NCBI RefSeq assembly: GCF_002741985.1
Contig: NZ_APHW01000010.1
Location: 124,001 to 188,000 of the forward strand
Direction: 5' to 3'
Origin: Vibrio rotiferianus CAIM 577 = LMG 21460
GTDB lineage: Bacteria; Pseudomonadota; Gammaproteobacteria; Enterobacterales; Vibrionaceae
DNA: 64,000 bases
Numbering within the stretch: the stretch's first letter is position 1; every line of letters starts with the position of its first letter. The translations under genes and the position numbers were made by a program. This document shows, one piece after another, positions 1 to 9,579 of the stretch. The notes below the pieces were generated by a model. That model did not search any database. It was given only the letters and a program-made list of their open reading frames with translations, and was not told the DNA's origin.

Positions 1-4
1 ATTT

Positions 5-1423
5 ATGCCGCGCCAAACTCAATGGACAAGAACACAACAACGTCAAGCTGACATCCTTTCTCTATTCACTTTCATCGCTTTTCTCGTCGGGATCTACAGC
101 CTGATCAAATGGTCCAAACATGGACATGAAAGCTTAATCTTCACCTCAGTACTCTTAATTGCACTCGAACTGGTATCCGCTTTCAGCCTGAAGTGGTTCA
201 AGCAACCGGCATTGTCGCTCAATCTTGGCTTTGTCGGCATGTCGGTACACGCGCTCAATATCATTTACCAAAGTGGTGGTGTGGTTGATTCTACGCAAAC
301 CTATTGGGTTCCTCTGTTAGTTGTCGCTTTCTTCTTATCTGGCACTCGCATCATAGCGATCTCTTGGAGCGCGTTAGTGATAGCGGTTTCTGCGTTCATG
401 ACATTCCAGCATGTGTCTGGTGTTAGTTTCCCTCAACTCGTGTTGTCTGAATCTGCGCAGCGTGTAGAGATATGGTCGGGTACTGTGCTACCACTGGTGG
501 TGATTTGTATTGCACAAGCCTTTACTGCCAAGCAGCGAGATATTGCGATTGAAAGTGCTGAGAAAGCCAAAGCAGAGAGTGAGTTGGTGGCGCAAAAGGC
601 AACAGAAGGGGAGTTGCGTTTGGCCGAGGTACTAGAGCAAGCAAACCAGAATTCGACTGAGCTCAAGCAAGTTTCCCAAGTGCTCGATAAACAATCTTCT
701 CAGTTAGATGTTCAAGTGAATGCACTTAATGTAAACAGTGAATCCCAAGCCAGCGCGGCAGAGCAGATGAGCCAGCAAGTGCATCATATGGCGACAGGGA
801 TTGAAGAGTCGGGCAAGTTCGTTGAAGAGTTGCGTGAGAAAAGTGAAGAGGTTCACCAACAAGCGGAGAAAAGTTCTGAGTTGCTCGAAGACTCCACCCA
901 AGCTATCAGCCAAATAATCAGCAGCCATGAAGACATCATGAAAGTGGCAGACTTAATTACGTCGGTCGCGGAACAAACCAATCTATTGGCACTCAATGCG
1001 GCAATTGAAGCGGCAAGAGCGGGCGAGCAAGGTAGGGGCTTTGCTGTAGTTGCCGACCAAGTACGCGATCTTTCTGCCAAGAGCAGTGAGTCCGCGGTGG
1101 AAATTCGCAACTTACTTGATCGCAGTGAGCAAGAAGTAAAGCATGGTCAAAGTGTTGTGACGTCAAGTACCGAGCGGATGAACACCATTATTCAGCAAGT
1201 GACCACTATTTCTCATGATGTACAGAGCCTGTCCAGTATCATGGCAACACAAATGACGGCACTCAAAGAGTTGGATGAAGCGAGCAGTGAGGTCGCCAAT
1301 GGCGTAGTTAACACCAAAACCATCGCTGAGACGGTAGCGCAATACGGCGCTGAGCTGAACGGCCAAGTAGTCGCAGTGCGTAACCTCACTCAACAGCTTG
1401 ATCAAGTTGTCTCAAAAATCTAA
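5..1423 (+). CDS. methyl-accepting chemotaxis protein with multi-spanning membrane sensor
   Basis: Chemoreceptor that would signal through CheW/CheA at the inner membrane. The N-terminal ~175 residues hold about five or six hydrophobic segments (around residues 20-37, 45-62, 72-88, 100-130 and 157-172) with no large periplasmic domain. The C-terminal half is the long helical MCP signalling domain. Its hairpin tip at about residues 320-356 carries [20 protein letters not shown]. The reading frame is still open at the left edge of the window, so the start at position 5 may be internal and the true start may lie a few codons upstream. A strong hairpin follows the stop. Ligand unknown; a membrane-embedded sensor is inferred from the topology. 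Confidence 0.85.
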   Translation: MPRQTQWTRTQQRQADILSLFTFIAFLVGIYSLIKWSKHGHESLIFTSVLLIALELVSAFSLKWFKQPALSLNLGFVGMSVHALNIIYQSGGVVDSTQTYWVPLLVVAFFLSGTRIIAISWSALVIAVSAFMTFQHVSGVSFPQLVLSESAQRVEIWSGTVLPLVVICIAQAFTAKQRDIAIESAEKAKAESELVAQKATEGELRLAEVLEQANQNSTELKQVSQVLDKQSSQLDVQVNALNVNSESQASAAEQMSQQVHHMATGIEESGKFVEELREKSEEVHQQAEKSSELLEDSTQAISQIISSHEDIMKVADLITSVAEQTNLLALNAAIEAARAGEQGRGFAVVADQVRDLSAKSSESAVEIRNLLDRSEQEVKHGQSVVTSSTERMNTIIQQVTTISHDVQSLSSIMATQMTALKELDEASSEVANGVVNTKTIAETVAQYGAELNGQVVAVRNLTQQLDQVVSKI

Positions 1424-1434
1424 ACCCACTGCAT

Positions 1435-1466
1435 AAAGAACTGGATGTCTATCCAGTTCTTTATTA
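1435..1466 (+). terminator. Rho-independent terminator after the chemoreceptor gene, overlapping a LexA-like palindrome
   Basis: Perfect 11-bp stem AAAGAACTGGA / TCCAGTTCTTT with a six-base loop, followed by a short T/A-rich tail. The centre of the stem also fits CTG-N10-CAG (1441-1456), the skeleton of a gammaproteobacterial LexA site, and lies 46 bp before the ruvA start. It may therefore have two roles, but the fourth and fifth bases do not match the optimal CTGT..ACAG. Confidence 0.7.
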
Positions 1467-1501
1467 TCCTGTCGCAAATTCATTTCCAAAGAGTATTTAT
1501 A

Positions 1502-2116
1502 GTGATTGGACGTCTTCGCGGCACTCTGCTTGAAAAGCAACCACCTGAAGTTTTAATTGAAGTTAATGGCATTGGTTATGAAGTTCAGATGCCAATGAGC
1601 TGCTTCTACGAACTGCCAAATGTCGGCGAAGAAGCCATTATTTATACTCACTTTGTTGTGCGTGAAGACGCGCAATTGCTTTACGGTTTCAACACAGTAA
1701 AAGAGCGTGCACTTTTCCGTGAAGTGATTAAAGCGAACGGTGTTGGTCCTAAGCTAGGTCTGGGTATCCTTTCTGGCATGACGGCAAGCCAATTCGTTTC
1801 TTGCGTAGAGCGTGAAGACATTTCAACGCTTGTAAAACTTCCGGGTGTTGGTAAGAAGACGGCTGAACGCCTCGTCGTTGAAATGAAAGACCGCCTGAAA
1901 GGTTGGGGCGCTGGTGATTTGTTCACTCCGTTTACCGATGCTGCACCTGCGGACGCTGGTTCTGCGGCTTCTAACAACGCAGAAGAAGAAGCAATCAGTG
2001 CGCTTCTTGCTCTAGGCTACAAGCCGACTCAAGCGTCGAAAGTGGTTTCTCAGATCGCTAAACCGGATATGACCAGTGAGCAACTGATCCGTGAAGCACT
2101 AAAATCGATGGTGTAA
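1502..2116 (+). CDS. ruvA: Holliday junction branch migration complex subunit RuvA
   Basis: RuvA binds four-way DNA junctions as a tetramer and loads the RuvB motor during recombinational repair. The GTG start at 1502 is chosen because the protein then begins (M)[11 protein letters not shown], as RuvA proteins do; the open frame runs further upstream without homology. At 204 aa it matches the usual ~203 aa. The N-terminal OB-fold comes first, then the helix-hairpin-helix region ([11 protein letters not shown] and [12 protein letters not shown] at about residues 78-120), an A/D-rich linker and the small C-terminal RuvB-binding domain. ruvB follows after 21 bp. No ruvC lies directly upstream; a chemoreceptor gene takes that place. 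Confidence 0.95.
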   Translation: MIGRLRGTLLEKQPPEVLIEVNGIGYEVQMPMSCFYELPNVGEEAIIYTHFVVREDAQLLYGFNTVKERALFREVIKANGVGPKLGLGILSGMTASQFVSCVEREDISTLVKLPGVGKKTAERLVVEMKDRLKGWGAGDLFTPFTDAAPADAGSAASNNAEEEAISALLALGYKPTQASKVVSQIAKPDMTSEQLIREALKSMV

Positions 2117-2137
2117 CGGAAAGTCCAAGGGAACAAT

Positions 2138-3142
2138 ATGATTGAAGCCGATCGTTTAATCGCGCCAGAAAATCCTTCGTTTCGTGAAGAAGACGTCATC
2201 GACCGCGCGATTCGTCCTAAGAAGCTGGCGGATTACCAAGGTCAGGATCACGTGCGTGATCAGATGGAGATTTTCATCAAAGCCGCTCAACTGCGAAATG
2301 AAGCGCTTGACCACCTTTTGATTTTTGGTCCTCCAGGTTTGGGTAAAACCACGCTTGCGAACATCGTTGCCAATGAGATGGAAGTGAACATTCGCACCAC
2401 TTCTGGCCCTGTGCTTGAGAAAGCTGGGGACTTAGCAGCGCTGTTGACCAACTTAGAAGAAAACGACGTGCTGTTCATTGACGAGATCCACCGCTTAAGC
2501 CCAATGGTTGAAGAGGTGTTGTATCCAGCAATGGAAGACTACCAGTTAGACATCATGATTGGTGAAGGTCCAGCTGCTCGTTCTATCAAAATTGATCTGC
2601 CTCCTTTTACTCTGATCGGTGCAACGACGCGCGCAGGATCTTTAACTTCGCCACTTCGTGATCGTTTCGGTATTACGCAACGCCTTGAGTATTATAAAGT
2701 GAAAGACTTGCAAGATATCGTTCAGCGTAGTGCGGATTGTTTAGGGCTGTCGATGGAATCGGAAGGGGCGTTGGAAGTTGCTCGCCGTGCTCGTGGTACA
2801 CCTCGTATCGCTAACCGCCTGTTACGCCGCGTTCGTGACTATGCCGAAGTTAAAGGCAATGGGCATATTTGTGTAGAAACGGCAGACAAAGCCTTGAACA
2901 TGCTCGATGTGGATGCTGAAGGTTTCGATTATATGGACCGTAAGCTGCTATTAGCGATCATGGAGAAATTTGGCGGTGGTCCTGTCGGTTTGGACAACAT
3001 GGCGGCGGCGATCGGTGAAGAGAAAGACACTATCGAAGACGTTCTTGAACCATATCTAATCCAACAAGGCTATTTACAACGCACCCCGCGTGGGAGAATT
3101 GCCACCGATCGTGCTTATCTGCATTTTGGAATTGAAAAGTAA
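2138..3142 (+). CDS. ruvB: Holliday junction branch migration DNA helicase RuvB
   Basis: AAA+ hexameric motor that drives branch migration with RuvA. Walker A GPPGLGKT lies at residues 64-71, Walker B FIDEIHRL around 113-120, and the sensor/arginine-finger segment [18 protein letters not shown] around 160-178. The C-terminal winged helix ends in a typical RTPRGR segment. Length 334 aa is normal. It is in an operon with ruvA. Confidence 0.97.
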   Translation: MIEADRLIAPENPSFREEDVIDRAIRPKKLADYQGQDHVRDQMEIFIKAAQLRNEALDHLLIFGPPGLGKTTLANIVANEMEVNIRTTSGPVLEKAGDLAALLTNLEENDVLFIDEIHRLSPMVEEVLYPAMEDYQLDIMIGEGPAARSIKIDLPPFTLIGATTRAGSLTSPLRDRFGITQRLEYYKVKDLQDIVQRSADCLGLSMESEGALEVARRARGTPRIANRLLRRVRDYAEVKGNGHICVETADKALNMLDVDAEGFDYMDRKLLLAIMEKFGGGPVGLDNMAAAIGEEKDTIEDVLEPYLIQQGYLQRTPRGRIATDRAYLHFGIEK

Positions 3143-3224
3143 GATTCCATATTTGACAAATGCGTGCTTGATATTTCACCAAGAGTGATGAGAGTCTCAT
3201 TTATCAAATCCCAACTAATACTTT

Positions 3225-3271
3225 TTAGGTAAGAGCATTTTATAGATTGTTAATACTATGTTCTTACCTAA
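3225..3271. repeat. 10-bp inverted repeat in the ruvB-cydA intergenic region
   Basis: TTAGGTAAGA (3225-3234) is repeated as its reverse complement TCTTACCTAA (3262-3271), with a 27-base A/T-rich spacer. It is perfect over 10 bp. There is no T-run, so it is not an obvious terminator; a protein-binding site or RNA structure is possible. Confidence 0.4.
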
Positions 3272-3324
3272 CTCTGACAAAACTCTCCTGATTACCTCCC
3301 ATTAACATACTCATCGAATATCGG

Positions 3325-3338
3325 TTGATCTGGATCAA
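3325..3338. promoter_or_regulatory. FNR box, distal, upstream of cydA
   Basis: TTGAT-CTGG-ATCAA is a perfect match to the FNR consensus TTGAT-N4-ATCAA. It lies about 270 bp before the cydA start. FNR control of cydAB is well established in enterics; the site here is seen directly and its function is inferred. Confidence 0.75.
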
Positions 3339-3374
3339 TGTGATGGATTTTTGTGCAAATTCACAGATGAAATA

Positions 3375-3388
3375 TTGATATACATCAA
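3375..3388. promoter_or_regulatory. FNR box, proximal, upstream of cydA
   Basis: A second perfect FNR consensus, TTGAT-ATAC-ATCAA, centred exactly 50 bp from the first. Downstream, around 3466-3481, TTAAC/TTAAC/CTAAC repeats with an 11-bp period are compatible with an ArcA-type direct-repeat site, which is weaker evidence. Confidence 0.75.
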
Positions 3389-3603
3389 AGCGGAATCCCG
3401 CCATAAACCTTTTGAAACAATCTGTTTTTAGAAGTAATATTAGCCCTAGCTATATTAGCTGATGCTTAACAATTAACTAACCAATGAAGCACATTTTTGC
3501 AACAAGATGCTGTGATAATTCAACATCTTTCAAGTGTAAATAACACTTGTGTATGGAATGCAATATGTAGAGAGTGTCATTCAGCCGACACATAGGAGTT
3601 ACC

Positions 3604-5190
3604 ATGATTGACGTAGTTGATCTGTCGCGGTTGCAGTTTGCACTGACAGCGATGTATCACTTCCTATTCGTACCATTGACTCTTGGTATGGCCTTCCTTT
3701 TGGCCATTATGGAATCAATGTACGTAATGACGAACAAGCAAATCTATAAGGACATGACCAAGTTCTGGGGTAAGCTATTCGGTATTAACTTTGCACTTGG
3801 TGTGGCTACCGGCCTAACCATGGAGTTCCAGTTTGGTACGAACTGGTCTTACTACTCGCACTACGTGGGTGACATTTTCGGTGCGCCACTGGCGATCGAA
3901 GCACTGGTTGCGTTCTTCCTGGAGTCAACTTTTGTTGGTCTATTCTTCTTCGGGTGGGATCGTCTATCAAAACGTCAACACTTAGCGGTAACCTGGCTGG
4001 TTGCGCTTGGTTCTAACTTCTCTGCACTTTGGATTCTTATCGCAAACGGCTGGATGCAAAACCCAGTTGGTGCAGAATTCAACTTCGAAACCATGCGTAT
4101 GGAAATGGTGAGCTTTGCAGAAGTTGTACTAAACCCTGTAGCGCAAGTTAAGTTTGTACACACAGTAGCATCTGGCTACACGTGTGGTGCAATGTTCGTG
4201 TTGGGTATCAGCTCATACTACCTAATCAAAGGTCGTGACATCGCATTTGCTCGTCGTTCATTCGCGATTGCAGCTTCATTCGGTATGGCAGCAATCCTGT
4301 CTACTATCGTGCTAGGTGATGAATCTGGTTACGAGCTTGGTGAAGTACAAAAAGTGAAACTGGCAGCAGTTGAAGCAGAATGGCACACAGAGCCAGCGCC
4401 TGCGGCATTTACGCTGTTTGGTCTTCCAAACCAAGAAACGATGAACACTGATTACGCAATCAAGATCCCTTACGTTATGGGTATCATCGCGACTCGTTCA
4501 TTTGACGAGCAAGTAACAGGCCTACATGATCTGCGTGAGGAGCACGTTGACCGCATCCGCACGGGTATGTATGCGTACGAATTGCTTGAAAAACTGCGTG
4601 CAGGTGACAAATCTGAAGCAAACATGACTGCGTTTGACGAAGTGAAAGGTGACCTAGGTTACGGCCTACTTCTGAAGCGCTATACCGACAACGTCGTTGA
4701 TGCGACAGAAGACCAAATCCAAGCTGCTGCGGATGACTCTATCCCAACAGTGTGGCCGCTATTCTGGTCGTTCCGTATCATGGTTGCGTGTGGCTTCATT
4801 ATGCTATTCGTCTTTGGTGCTGCATTCGTTCAGACATGTCGTCAGAAAATTGAGCAGAAACAATGGATTCTTAAAGCTGCGCTATTCAGCATCCCTCTAC
4901 CTTGGATTGCGATTGAAGCTGGTTGGTTTGTTGCAGAATACGGTCGTCAACCGTGGGCTGTTGGTGAAATCCTACCAGTACACGTAGCAGCGTCAGCATT
5001 AACCGCTGGTGAAATCTGGACTTCACTATTTGCAATCCTAGCGCTATACACTGCGTTCTTAATTGCAGAAGTATACCTAATGGTGAAATTCGCTCGTAAA
5101 GGTCCAAGCAGCCTGAAAACTGGTCGCTACCACTTCGAGCAGAATGCTGACTCTGTTGAAGACAAAGTTAGCCGCCAAGTAGAAGCGTAA
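3604..5190 (+). CDS. cydA: cytochrome bd ubiquinol oxidase subunit I
   Basis: Haem-bearing subunit of the high-affinity quinol oxidase that reduces O2 to water in the inner membrane. The start at 3604 follows a good ribosome site (AGGAGTT), and the protein begins [20 protein letters not shown]; an in-frame upstream extension to 3574 has no support. Length 528 aa. The conserved N-terminal haem-ligand region ([17 protein letters not shown]), the long periplasmic Q-loop after about residue 250 and the GRQPW motif (around residue 448) are present. cydB follows after 17 bp. Confidence 0.97.
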   Translation: MIDVVDLSRLQFALTAMYHFLFVPLTLGMAFLLAIMESMYVMTNKQIYKDMTKFWGKLFGINFALGVATGLTMEFQFGTNWSYYSHYVGDIFGAPLAIEALVAFFLESTFVGLFFFGWDRLSKRQHLAVTWLVALGSNFSALWILIANGWMQNPVGAEFNFETMRMEMVSFAEVVLNPVAQVKFVHTVASGYTCGAMFVLGISSYYLIKGRDIAFARRSFAIAASFGMAAILSTIVLGDESGYELGEVQKVKLAAVEAEWHTEPAPAAFTLFGLPNQETMNTDYAIKIPYVMGIIATRSFDEQVTGLHDLREEHVDRIRTGMYAYELLEKLRAGDKSEANMTAFDEVKGDLGYGLLLKRYTDNVVDATEDQIQAAADDSIPTVWPLFWSFRIMVACGFIMLFVFGAAFVQTCRQKIEQKQWILKAALFSIPLPWIAIEAGWFVAEYGRQPWAVGEILPVHVAASALTAGEIWTSLFAILALYTAFLIAEVYLMVKFARKGPSSLKTGRYHFEQNADSVEDKVSRQVEA

Positions 5191-5207
5191 GGCAAGGAGA
5201 CAACAAG

Positions 5208-6344
5208 ATGTTTGATTACGAAATCTTGCGATTCATCTGGTGGGTACTGATCGGTGTTCTACTAGTTGGTTTTGCAATTACTGATGGTTTCGATATGGGT
5301 GTAGGCGCGCTTGTACCTATTATCGGTAAAAACGACACTCAACGTCGTGTAATGATTAACTCAATCGCTCCGCACTGGGATGGTAACCAAGTTTGGCTTA
5401 TCACCGCTGGTGGTGCATTGTTCGCAGCTTGGCCTTTGGTTTACGCAACATCGTTCTCTGGTTTCTACCTAGCGATGATCGTTACCCTAGCGGCACTTTG
5501 GCTACGTCCAATCGGTCTCGATTACCGTTCAAAGATTGAAGATAAAAAGTGGCGCAACACTTGGGATATCTGTATCTCAATCAGTGGCTTCGTTCCACCA
5601 ATCATCTTCGGTGTTGCGTTTGGTAACCTTCTACAAGGTGTACCATTCCAATTGAACGATTTCCTAATGCCAACGTACCATGGTTCATTCTTTGGTCTAC
5701 TAAACCCATTTGCTCTGCTTTGTGGTCTAGTGAGCTTGTTTATGATCCTAATGCAAGGTGCAACTTGGCTTCAAATGAAGACAACTGGTGAAGTACATAC
5801 TCGTGCTCGTAACGTAGCTCAGCTAACTGGTCTACTAACAGTGGTTGCATTTGTAGTAGCAGGTTTCTGGATCCAAAGCATCGAAGGTTACGTAATCGTA
5901 GGTGGTATCGACACAGCAGCCGCTTCTAACCCTTTAAACAAAGAGGTTATCCGTGAAGCTGGTGCTTGGATGAACAACTTCGAAGCTTACCCACTGCTAT
6001 GGGCTGCACCTGTACTGGGTGTTGCAATGCCACTTCTAGCGGTATTGGCATCTCGCCTAGAGAAGTGTGGTATTGCATTCCTAACGTCAAGCCTTGGTAA
6101 TGCTGGTGTTATCTTCACTGCTGGTTTTGCAATGTTCCCATTCGTAATGCCTTCAGACCTAATGCCAAACCAAAGTCTGACAATGTGGGATGCAACTTCA
6201 TCTGAGCTGACGTTGAACCTAATGACAGGCGTTGCGTTTGTTATGGTTCCAATCATCCTGGCTTACACGTCTTGGACTTACTACAAGATGTTCGGTCGCT
6301 TGGATGACAAGTTTATTGAAGAAAACAAAAACTCACTTTACTAA
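5208..6344 (+). CDS. cydB: cytochrome bd ubiquinol oxidase subunit II
   Basis: Second membrane subunit of cytochrome bd, structurally paired with CydA. It has 378 aa, the usual length, with many transmembrane helices. The N-terminal segment with WWVLIGVLLVGFAITDGFD is characteristic. A ribosome site (AAGGAG) precedes the ATG. cydX follows after 12 bp. Confidence 0.97.
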   Translation: MFDYEILRFIWWVLIGVLLVGFAITDGFDMGVGALVPIIGKNDTQRRVMINSIAPHWDGNQVWLITAGGALFAAWPLVYATSFSGFYLAMIVTLAALWLRPIGLDYRSKIEDKKWRNTWDICISISGFVPPIIFGVAFGNLLQGVPFQLNDFLMPTYHGSFFGLLNPFALLCGLVSLFMILMQGATWLQMKTTGEVHTRARNVAQLTGLLTVVAFVVAGFWIQSIEGYVIVGGIDTAAASNPLNKEVIREAGAWMNNFEAYPLLWAAPVLGVAMPLLAVLASRLEKCGIAFLTSSLGNAGVIFTAGFAMFPFVMPSDLMPNQSLTMWDATSSELTLNLMTGVAFVMVPIILAYTSWTYYKMFGRLDDKFIEENKNSLY

Positions 6345-6356
6345 GGAGCGATCACT

Positions 6357-6464
6357 ATGTGGTATTTCGCATGGATTCTAGGTGTACTACTTGCTTGTGC
6401 ATTCGGTATCATCAATGCTCTTTGGTTAGAGCATACTGAAATGATGGATAAAGACAGTGAGTAA
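6357..6464 (+). CDS. cydX: cytochrome bd accessory small subunit CydX
   Basis: A 35-residue single-helix protein starting MWYFAWILGVLLACAFGI and ending in acidic residues. This is the CydX/YbgT family, which stabilises the haem centres of cytochrome bd. A strong ribosome site (AAGGAG) lies just upstream. Its last codons overlap the ybgE start by 8 bp, so the two are translationally coupled. Confidence 0.93.
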   Translation: MWYFAWILGVLLACAFGIINALWLEHTEMMDKDSE

Positions 6465-6759
6465 TCTCGCTGACAAGGTAGCAAAACTTCACGAACCAAT
6501 GGACAAGACTCTGTTGAGAGTCTTGGCCTTAATCCTCGGCTTTATGCATGTTGGATTGGTGATGTGGGACCCAAATGCGTATCATCGAGAGATTGGTGGC
6601 TTTAACGCATTTATTGCACCAGCGCTGATTTGGGCATTATGCTCCAGCATGGTATATGGGGTAGGTTTCAAACCAAGAAACTGGTACTGGCAAGTGTTGT
6701 TCAGTCCTTATTTCTCACTTGCTATCTTAAGTTATCTAACTGCACTGTATTTCATGTAA
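6457..6759 (+). CDS. ybgE: cyd operon protein YbgE
   Basis: Small inner-membrane protein of the cyd operon, about 100 aa with three hydrophobic segments. The family has unknown biochemical function but is regularly found behind cydX. The GTG start overlaps the end of cydX. A strong terminator follows the stop. Confidence 0.88.
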   Translation: MSNLADKVAKLHEPMDKTLLRVLALILGFMHVGLVMWDPNAYHREIGGFNAFIAPALIWALCSSMVYGVGFKPRNWYWQVLFSPYFSLAILSYLTALYFM

Positions 6760-6802
6760 GCGTTACGTTCTGAAATAAAGTCGGTTATTAAATCATCGAA
6801 AT

Positions 6803-6838
6803 AAAAGCCAGACTTATTGTCTGGCTTTTATTTTTTCT
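6803..6838 (+). terminator. Rho-independent terminator of the cyd operon
   Basis: Perfect 11-bp stem AAAAGCCAGAC / GTCTGGCTTTT with a five-base loop, then a T-rich tail. It separates cydABX-ybgE from the tol-pal genes. Confidence 0.9.
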
Positions 6839-6931
6839 ACAAAATTCAAAAATATTCCCTTCGCTCAGTACCAATTACTGCCGCTTCAGTTATAGTAATT
6901 GCTTTAAAGAATTGAAATTACTGGTACTCCC

Positions 6932-7351
6932 TTGCAAGGCACATCAAATCCCTTCCGCTGGCCGATCACCGTGTATTACGAAGATACCGATGCGGGTGGC
7001 GTTGTATATCACTCTAATTATTTAAAATTCTTTGAACGTGCACGCACTGAGATGTTGCGTGCAAAAGGCATTTCTCAGCATGTGTTATTGGAACAAAACA
7101 TTGGCTTTGTTGTCCGACACATGGATATCGATTTCAACCAAGGGGCGAGACTGGACGAGCATTTGACCGTTCTTACCCGAGTGTCAGAAATAAAACGTGC
7201 ATCTCTGCAATTCTGTCAAGAATTAGTCAATGATGAAGGCAAAACATTGTGCAAGACAATTGTTAAGGTAGCATGTATCGATAATAAGAAAATGAAACCA
7301 ATAGCTATCCCATCTTTTATCAATTCGGAGCTAACAAATAGTGACTGCTGA
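6932..7351 (+). CDS. ybgC: tol-pal system-associated acyl-CoA thioesterase YbgC
   Basis: Hotdog-fold cytoplasmic acyl-CoA thioesterase, first gene of the tol-pal operon. The catalytic signature [29 protein letters not shown] lies near the N-terminus, in two overlapping parts: [19 protein letters not shown] and [11 protein letters not shown]. Length 139 aa fits. No ATG is available before the conserved FRWPI segment, so a TTG at 6932 is the best start; the exact start is uncertain and no strong ribosome site is visible. It overlaps the tolQ start. Confidence 0.9.
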   Translation: MQGTSNPFRWPITVYYEDTDAGGVVYHSNYLKFFERARTEMLRAKGISQHVLLEQNIGFVVRHMDIDFNQGARLDEHLTVLTRVSEIKRASLQFCQELVNDEGKTLCKTIVKVACIDNKKMKPIAIPSFINSELTNSDC

Positions 7352-8039
7352 TATTTCCATTTTAGATCTCTTTCTTCAGGCCAGTCTGTTGGTAAAGCTT
7401 GTGATGTTGACCCTGTTAGGCATGTCAATTGCGTCATGGGCGATGATCATTAAGCGCAGCAAAGTATTATCTCAAGCATCAAAAGACGCTGAGTCGTTTG
7501 AAGACAAATTTTGGTCTGGTACCGATCTTTCACAGCTATACCAGAAAGTAAAAGCTCGTAAAGACGAGATTGGCGGTACAGAAGAAATCTTCTACGCAGG
7601 TTTCACTGAGTTTGCTCGACTACGTAAGAGCAACGCTAACTCTCCTGCTTACATAATGGAAGGCACTGGCCGAGCGATGCGTGTTTCTGTAGCTCGTGAA
7701 GTCGATGAGCTAGAAACAAGCCTGCCTTTCCTTGCGACAGTCGGTTCTATTAGCCCATACATCGGCCTATTTGGTACGGTTTGGGGCATCATGCATGCCT
7801 TTATTGCTTTGGGCGAAGTAAAACAAGCGACGCTTTCTATGGTAGCACCTGGTATTGCTGAAGCTTTGATTGCAACCGCAATGGGTCTGTTTGCGGCGAT
7901 TCCAGCGGTAATGGCGTACAACCGTCTAAGCAATAAAGTGAGTAAGCTTGAGCACACATACGCGACTTTCTCTGAAGAATTCCACAGTATCCTGCATCGT
8001 CAAGCAATGGCAGGCAGAGATGGCTCGGATAAGGAATAG
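7341..8039 (+). CDS. tolQ: Tol-Pal system inner-membrane protein TolQ
   Basis: Proton-channel subunit (MotA/TolQ/ExbB family) that, with TolR, uses the proton motive force to energise TolA during envelope constriction. The GTG start at 7341 overlaps ybgC by 11 bp and gives the normal N-terminus ([15 protein letters not shown]). It has 232 aa, an N-terminal helix and two more C-terminal helices, including the conserved [19 protein letters not shown] segment around residues 133-151. Confidence 0.97.
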   Translation: MTADISILDLFLQASLLVKLVMLTLLGMSIASWAMIIKRSKVLSQASKDAESFEDKFWSGTDLSQLYQKVKARKDEIGGTEEIFYAGFTEFARLRKSNANSPAYIMEGTGRAMRVSVAREVDELETSLPFLATVGSISPYIGLFGTVWGIMHAFIALGEVKQATLSMVAPGIAEALIATAMGLFAAIPAVMAYNRLSNKVSKLEHTYATFSEEFHSILHRQAMAGRDGSDKE

Positions 8040-8042
8040 TCG

Positions 8043-8486
8043 ATGGCTGGCTATCAACCTAAAAAGCGTAAAATGACAGCAGAGATCAACGTCGTTCCTT
8101 ATATAGACGTAATGCTCGTGTTGTTGATTATTTTCATGGCAACGGCTCCATTTGTTACTCAAGGAGTTGACGTTGATCTTCCAAAAACGTCGACTGCAGA
8201 ATCGATGCAAGAGCTGGCGGGTGATACTGATAGCAGTTTCATCATCATCGAAATCGATCGTGACGGTAATTTAGGACTAAGCGTGAATGATGAAGAAGTC
8301 CAGCGCGGTCTATCTCTGCAAGATGTCATTGTTCGAGTAAAAGCGGAGCGCGAAATCAAACCGGATTCGCCAGTTGCAGTTGGTGGTGACGCGGCAACGC
8401 CTTACGCAGACGTAGTAATTCTGCTTGATGAGTTAAGTCGTGCTGGTATTCCAAAAGTTGGTCTGATGACTGATATCAGGGAATAG
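8043..8486 (+). CDS. tolR: Tol-Pal system protein TolR
   Basis: ExbD/TolR-family partner of TolQ. It has one N-terminal membrane helix with the proton-carrying Asp in PYIDVMLVLLIIFM (around residues 19-32), then a periplasmic domain. Length 147 aa. It begins 3 bp after the tolQ stop. Confidence 0.96.
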   Translation: MAGYQPKKRKMTAEINVVPYIDVMLVLLIIFMATAPFVTQGVDVDLPKTSTAESMQELAGDTDSSFIIIEIDRDGNLGLSVNDEEVQRGLSLQDVIVRVKAEREIKPDSPVAVGGDAATPYADVVILLDELSRAGIPKVGLMTDIRE

Positions 8487-8499
8487 ACATCGAAGATCT

Positions 8500-9567
8500 A
8501 TGAAAGACAACAAGAAAAAAGCCAAAGAATATACCAAACCGATAGCGATATCGGTGGGTTTGCATGCGCTGTTAGTCGTGGCGTTGCTTTGGGGGACGGA
8601 TTTCACCATGTCTAAACCCGAGCCAACAGGGCAAATGGTTCAGGCGGTGGTGATTGATCCAAAACTTGTTCAGCAGCAGGCGAAAGAGATTCGTCAGCAG
8701 CGCGAAAAAGCCGCGAAGAAAGAGCAAGATCGTCTTGATAAGTTGCGACGAGAAGCTGAGCAGCTTGAAAAAAACCGCAAAGCTGAAGAAGAACAGATTC
8801 GCAAGCTGAAAGAACAGCAGGCAAAAGACGCCAAAGCAGCTCGTGAAGCCGAAGCGGCTCGTAAGAAGAAAGAACAAGAACGCAAGGCAGAAGAAGAGCG
8901 CACTCGCAAAGAGAAAGAGCGAGCTGCAAAAGCGGAGAAAGAACGTAAGGCCAAAGAAGAGGCCGTTCGCAAAGCTGAGCAGGAGCGTATCGCCAAAGAA
9001 GCAGCAATCGCTAAGGCAGAGCAAGAGCGTGTAGCACGTGAGAAGGCAGCGAAAGAAGCTGAGGAAAAGGCTCGACGCGAACGTGAAGCGGCAGCGAAAG
9101 CCGAACAAGAACGTATTGCGAAAGAAAAAGCCGCCAAAGAAGCAGCTGAAAAAGCACGCAAAGAAAAAGAGCGTCTTGAGCGATTAGAGCGTGAACGTAA
9201 AGAGCAAGAAGCTGCGCTTGACGATATCTTCTCTGGGTTAGAAAGTGAAGCGAGTCAGAATACCGCAGCTCGAAACCAGTTCGTTGATGATGAGTTGGCG
9301 CGTATGTCTTCAATCTATACTCAAAACATTCAGCAAAGGCTGATTAAGGATGATTACCTGTTGGGAAAGGAGTGTAGGGTAAACATCAAACTCATTCCGA
9401 CAGGGACAGATATGATGGTTTCAGGAGTTACGGTCCTTGGTGGAGATTCAAGGGTGTGCGCCGCTGCAAAAAGTGCGATCGCTCAAGTGGGTACTTTCCC
9501 AAAATCTACCGAAGCTTCTGTGAACGAAAGACTTAAAGATATCAACTTAACCGTTGCTTTAGACTAG
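8500..9567 (+). CDS. tolA: cell envelope integrity protein TolA
   Basis: Trans-periplasmic link between the TolQR motor and TolB/Pal. It has an N-terminal anchor (about residues 15-33), a long K/A/E-rich helical domain II (about residues 60-245) and a C-terminal globular domain III with two cysteines (ECRVNIKL and VCAAAKSAI) that form the usual disulphide. Length 355 aa, within the family range. The low-complexity middle produces several long spurious antisense frames. Confidence 0.95.
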   Translation: MKDNKKKAKEYTKPIAISVGLHALLVVALLWGTDFTMSKPEPTGQMVQAVVIDPKLVQQQAKEIRQQREKAAKKEQDRLDKLRREAEQLEKNRKAEEEQIRKLKEQQAKDAKAAREAEAARKKKEQERKAEEERTRKEKERAAKAEKERKAKEEAVRKAEQERIAKEAAIAKAEQERVAREKAAKEAEEKARREREAAAKAEQERIAKEKAAKEAAEKARKEKERLERLERERKEQEAALDDIFSGLESEASQNTAARNQFVDDELARMSSIYTQNIQQRLIKDDYLLGKECRVNIKLIPTGTDMMVSGVTVLGGDSRVCAAAKSAIAQVGTFPKSTEASVNERLKDINLTVALD

Positions 9568-9579
9568 AAGGAATAAGAC

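Noticed and set aside
8572..9161. Several long antisense frames opposite tolA
   Set aside because: They arise from the K/A/E-rich repeat codons of TolA domain II, encode low-complexity Ser/Leu/Phe/Cys-rich products and have no homology.
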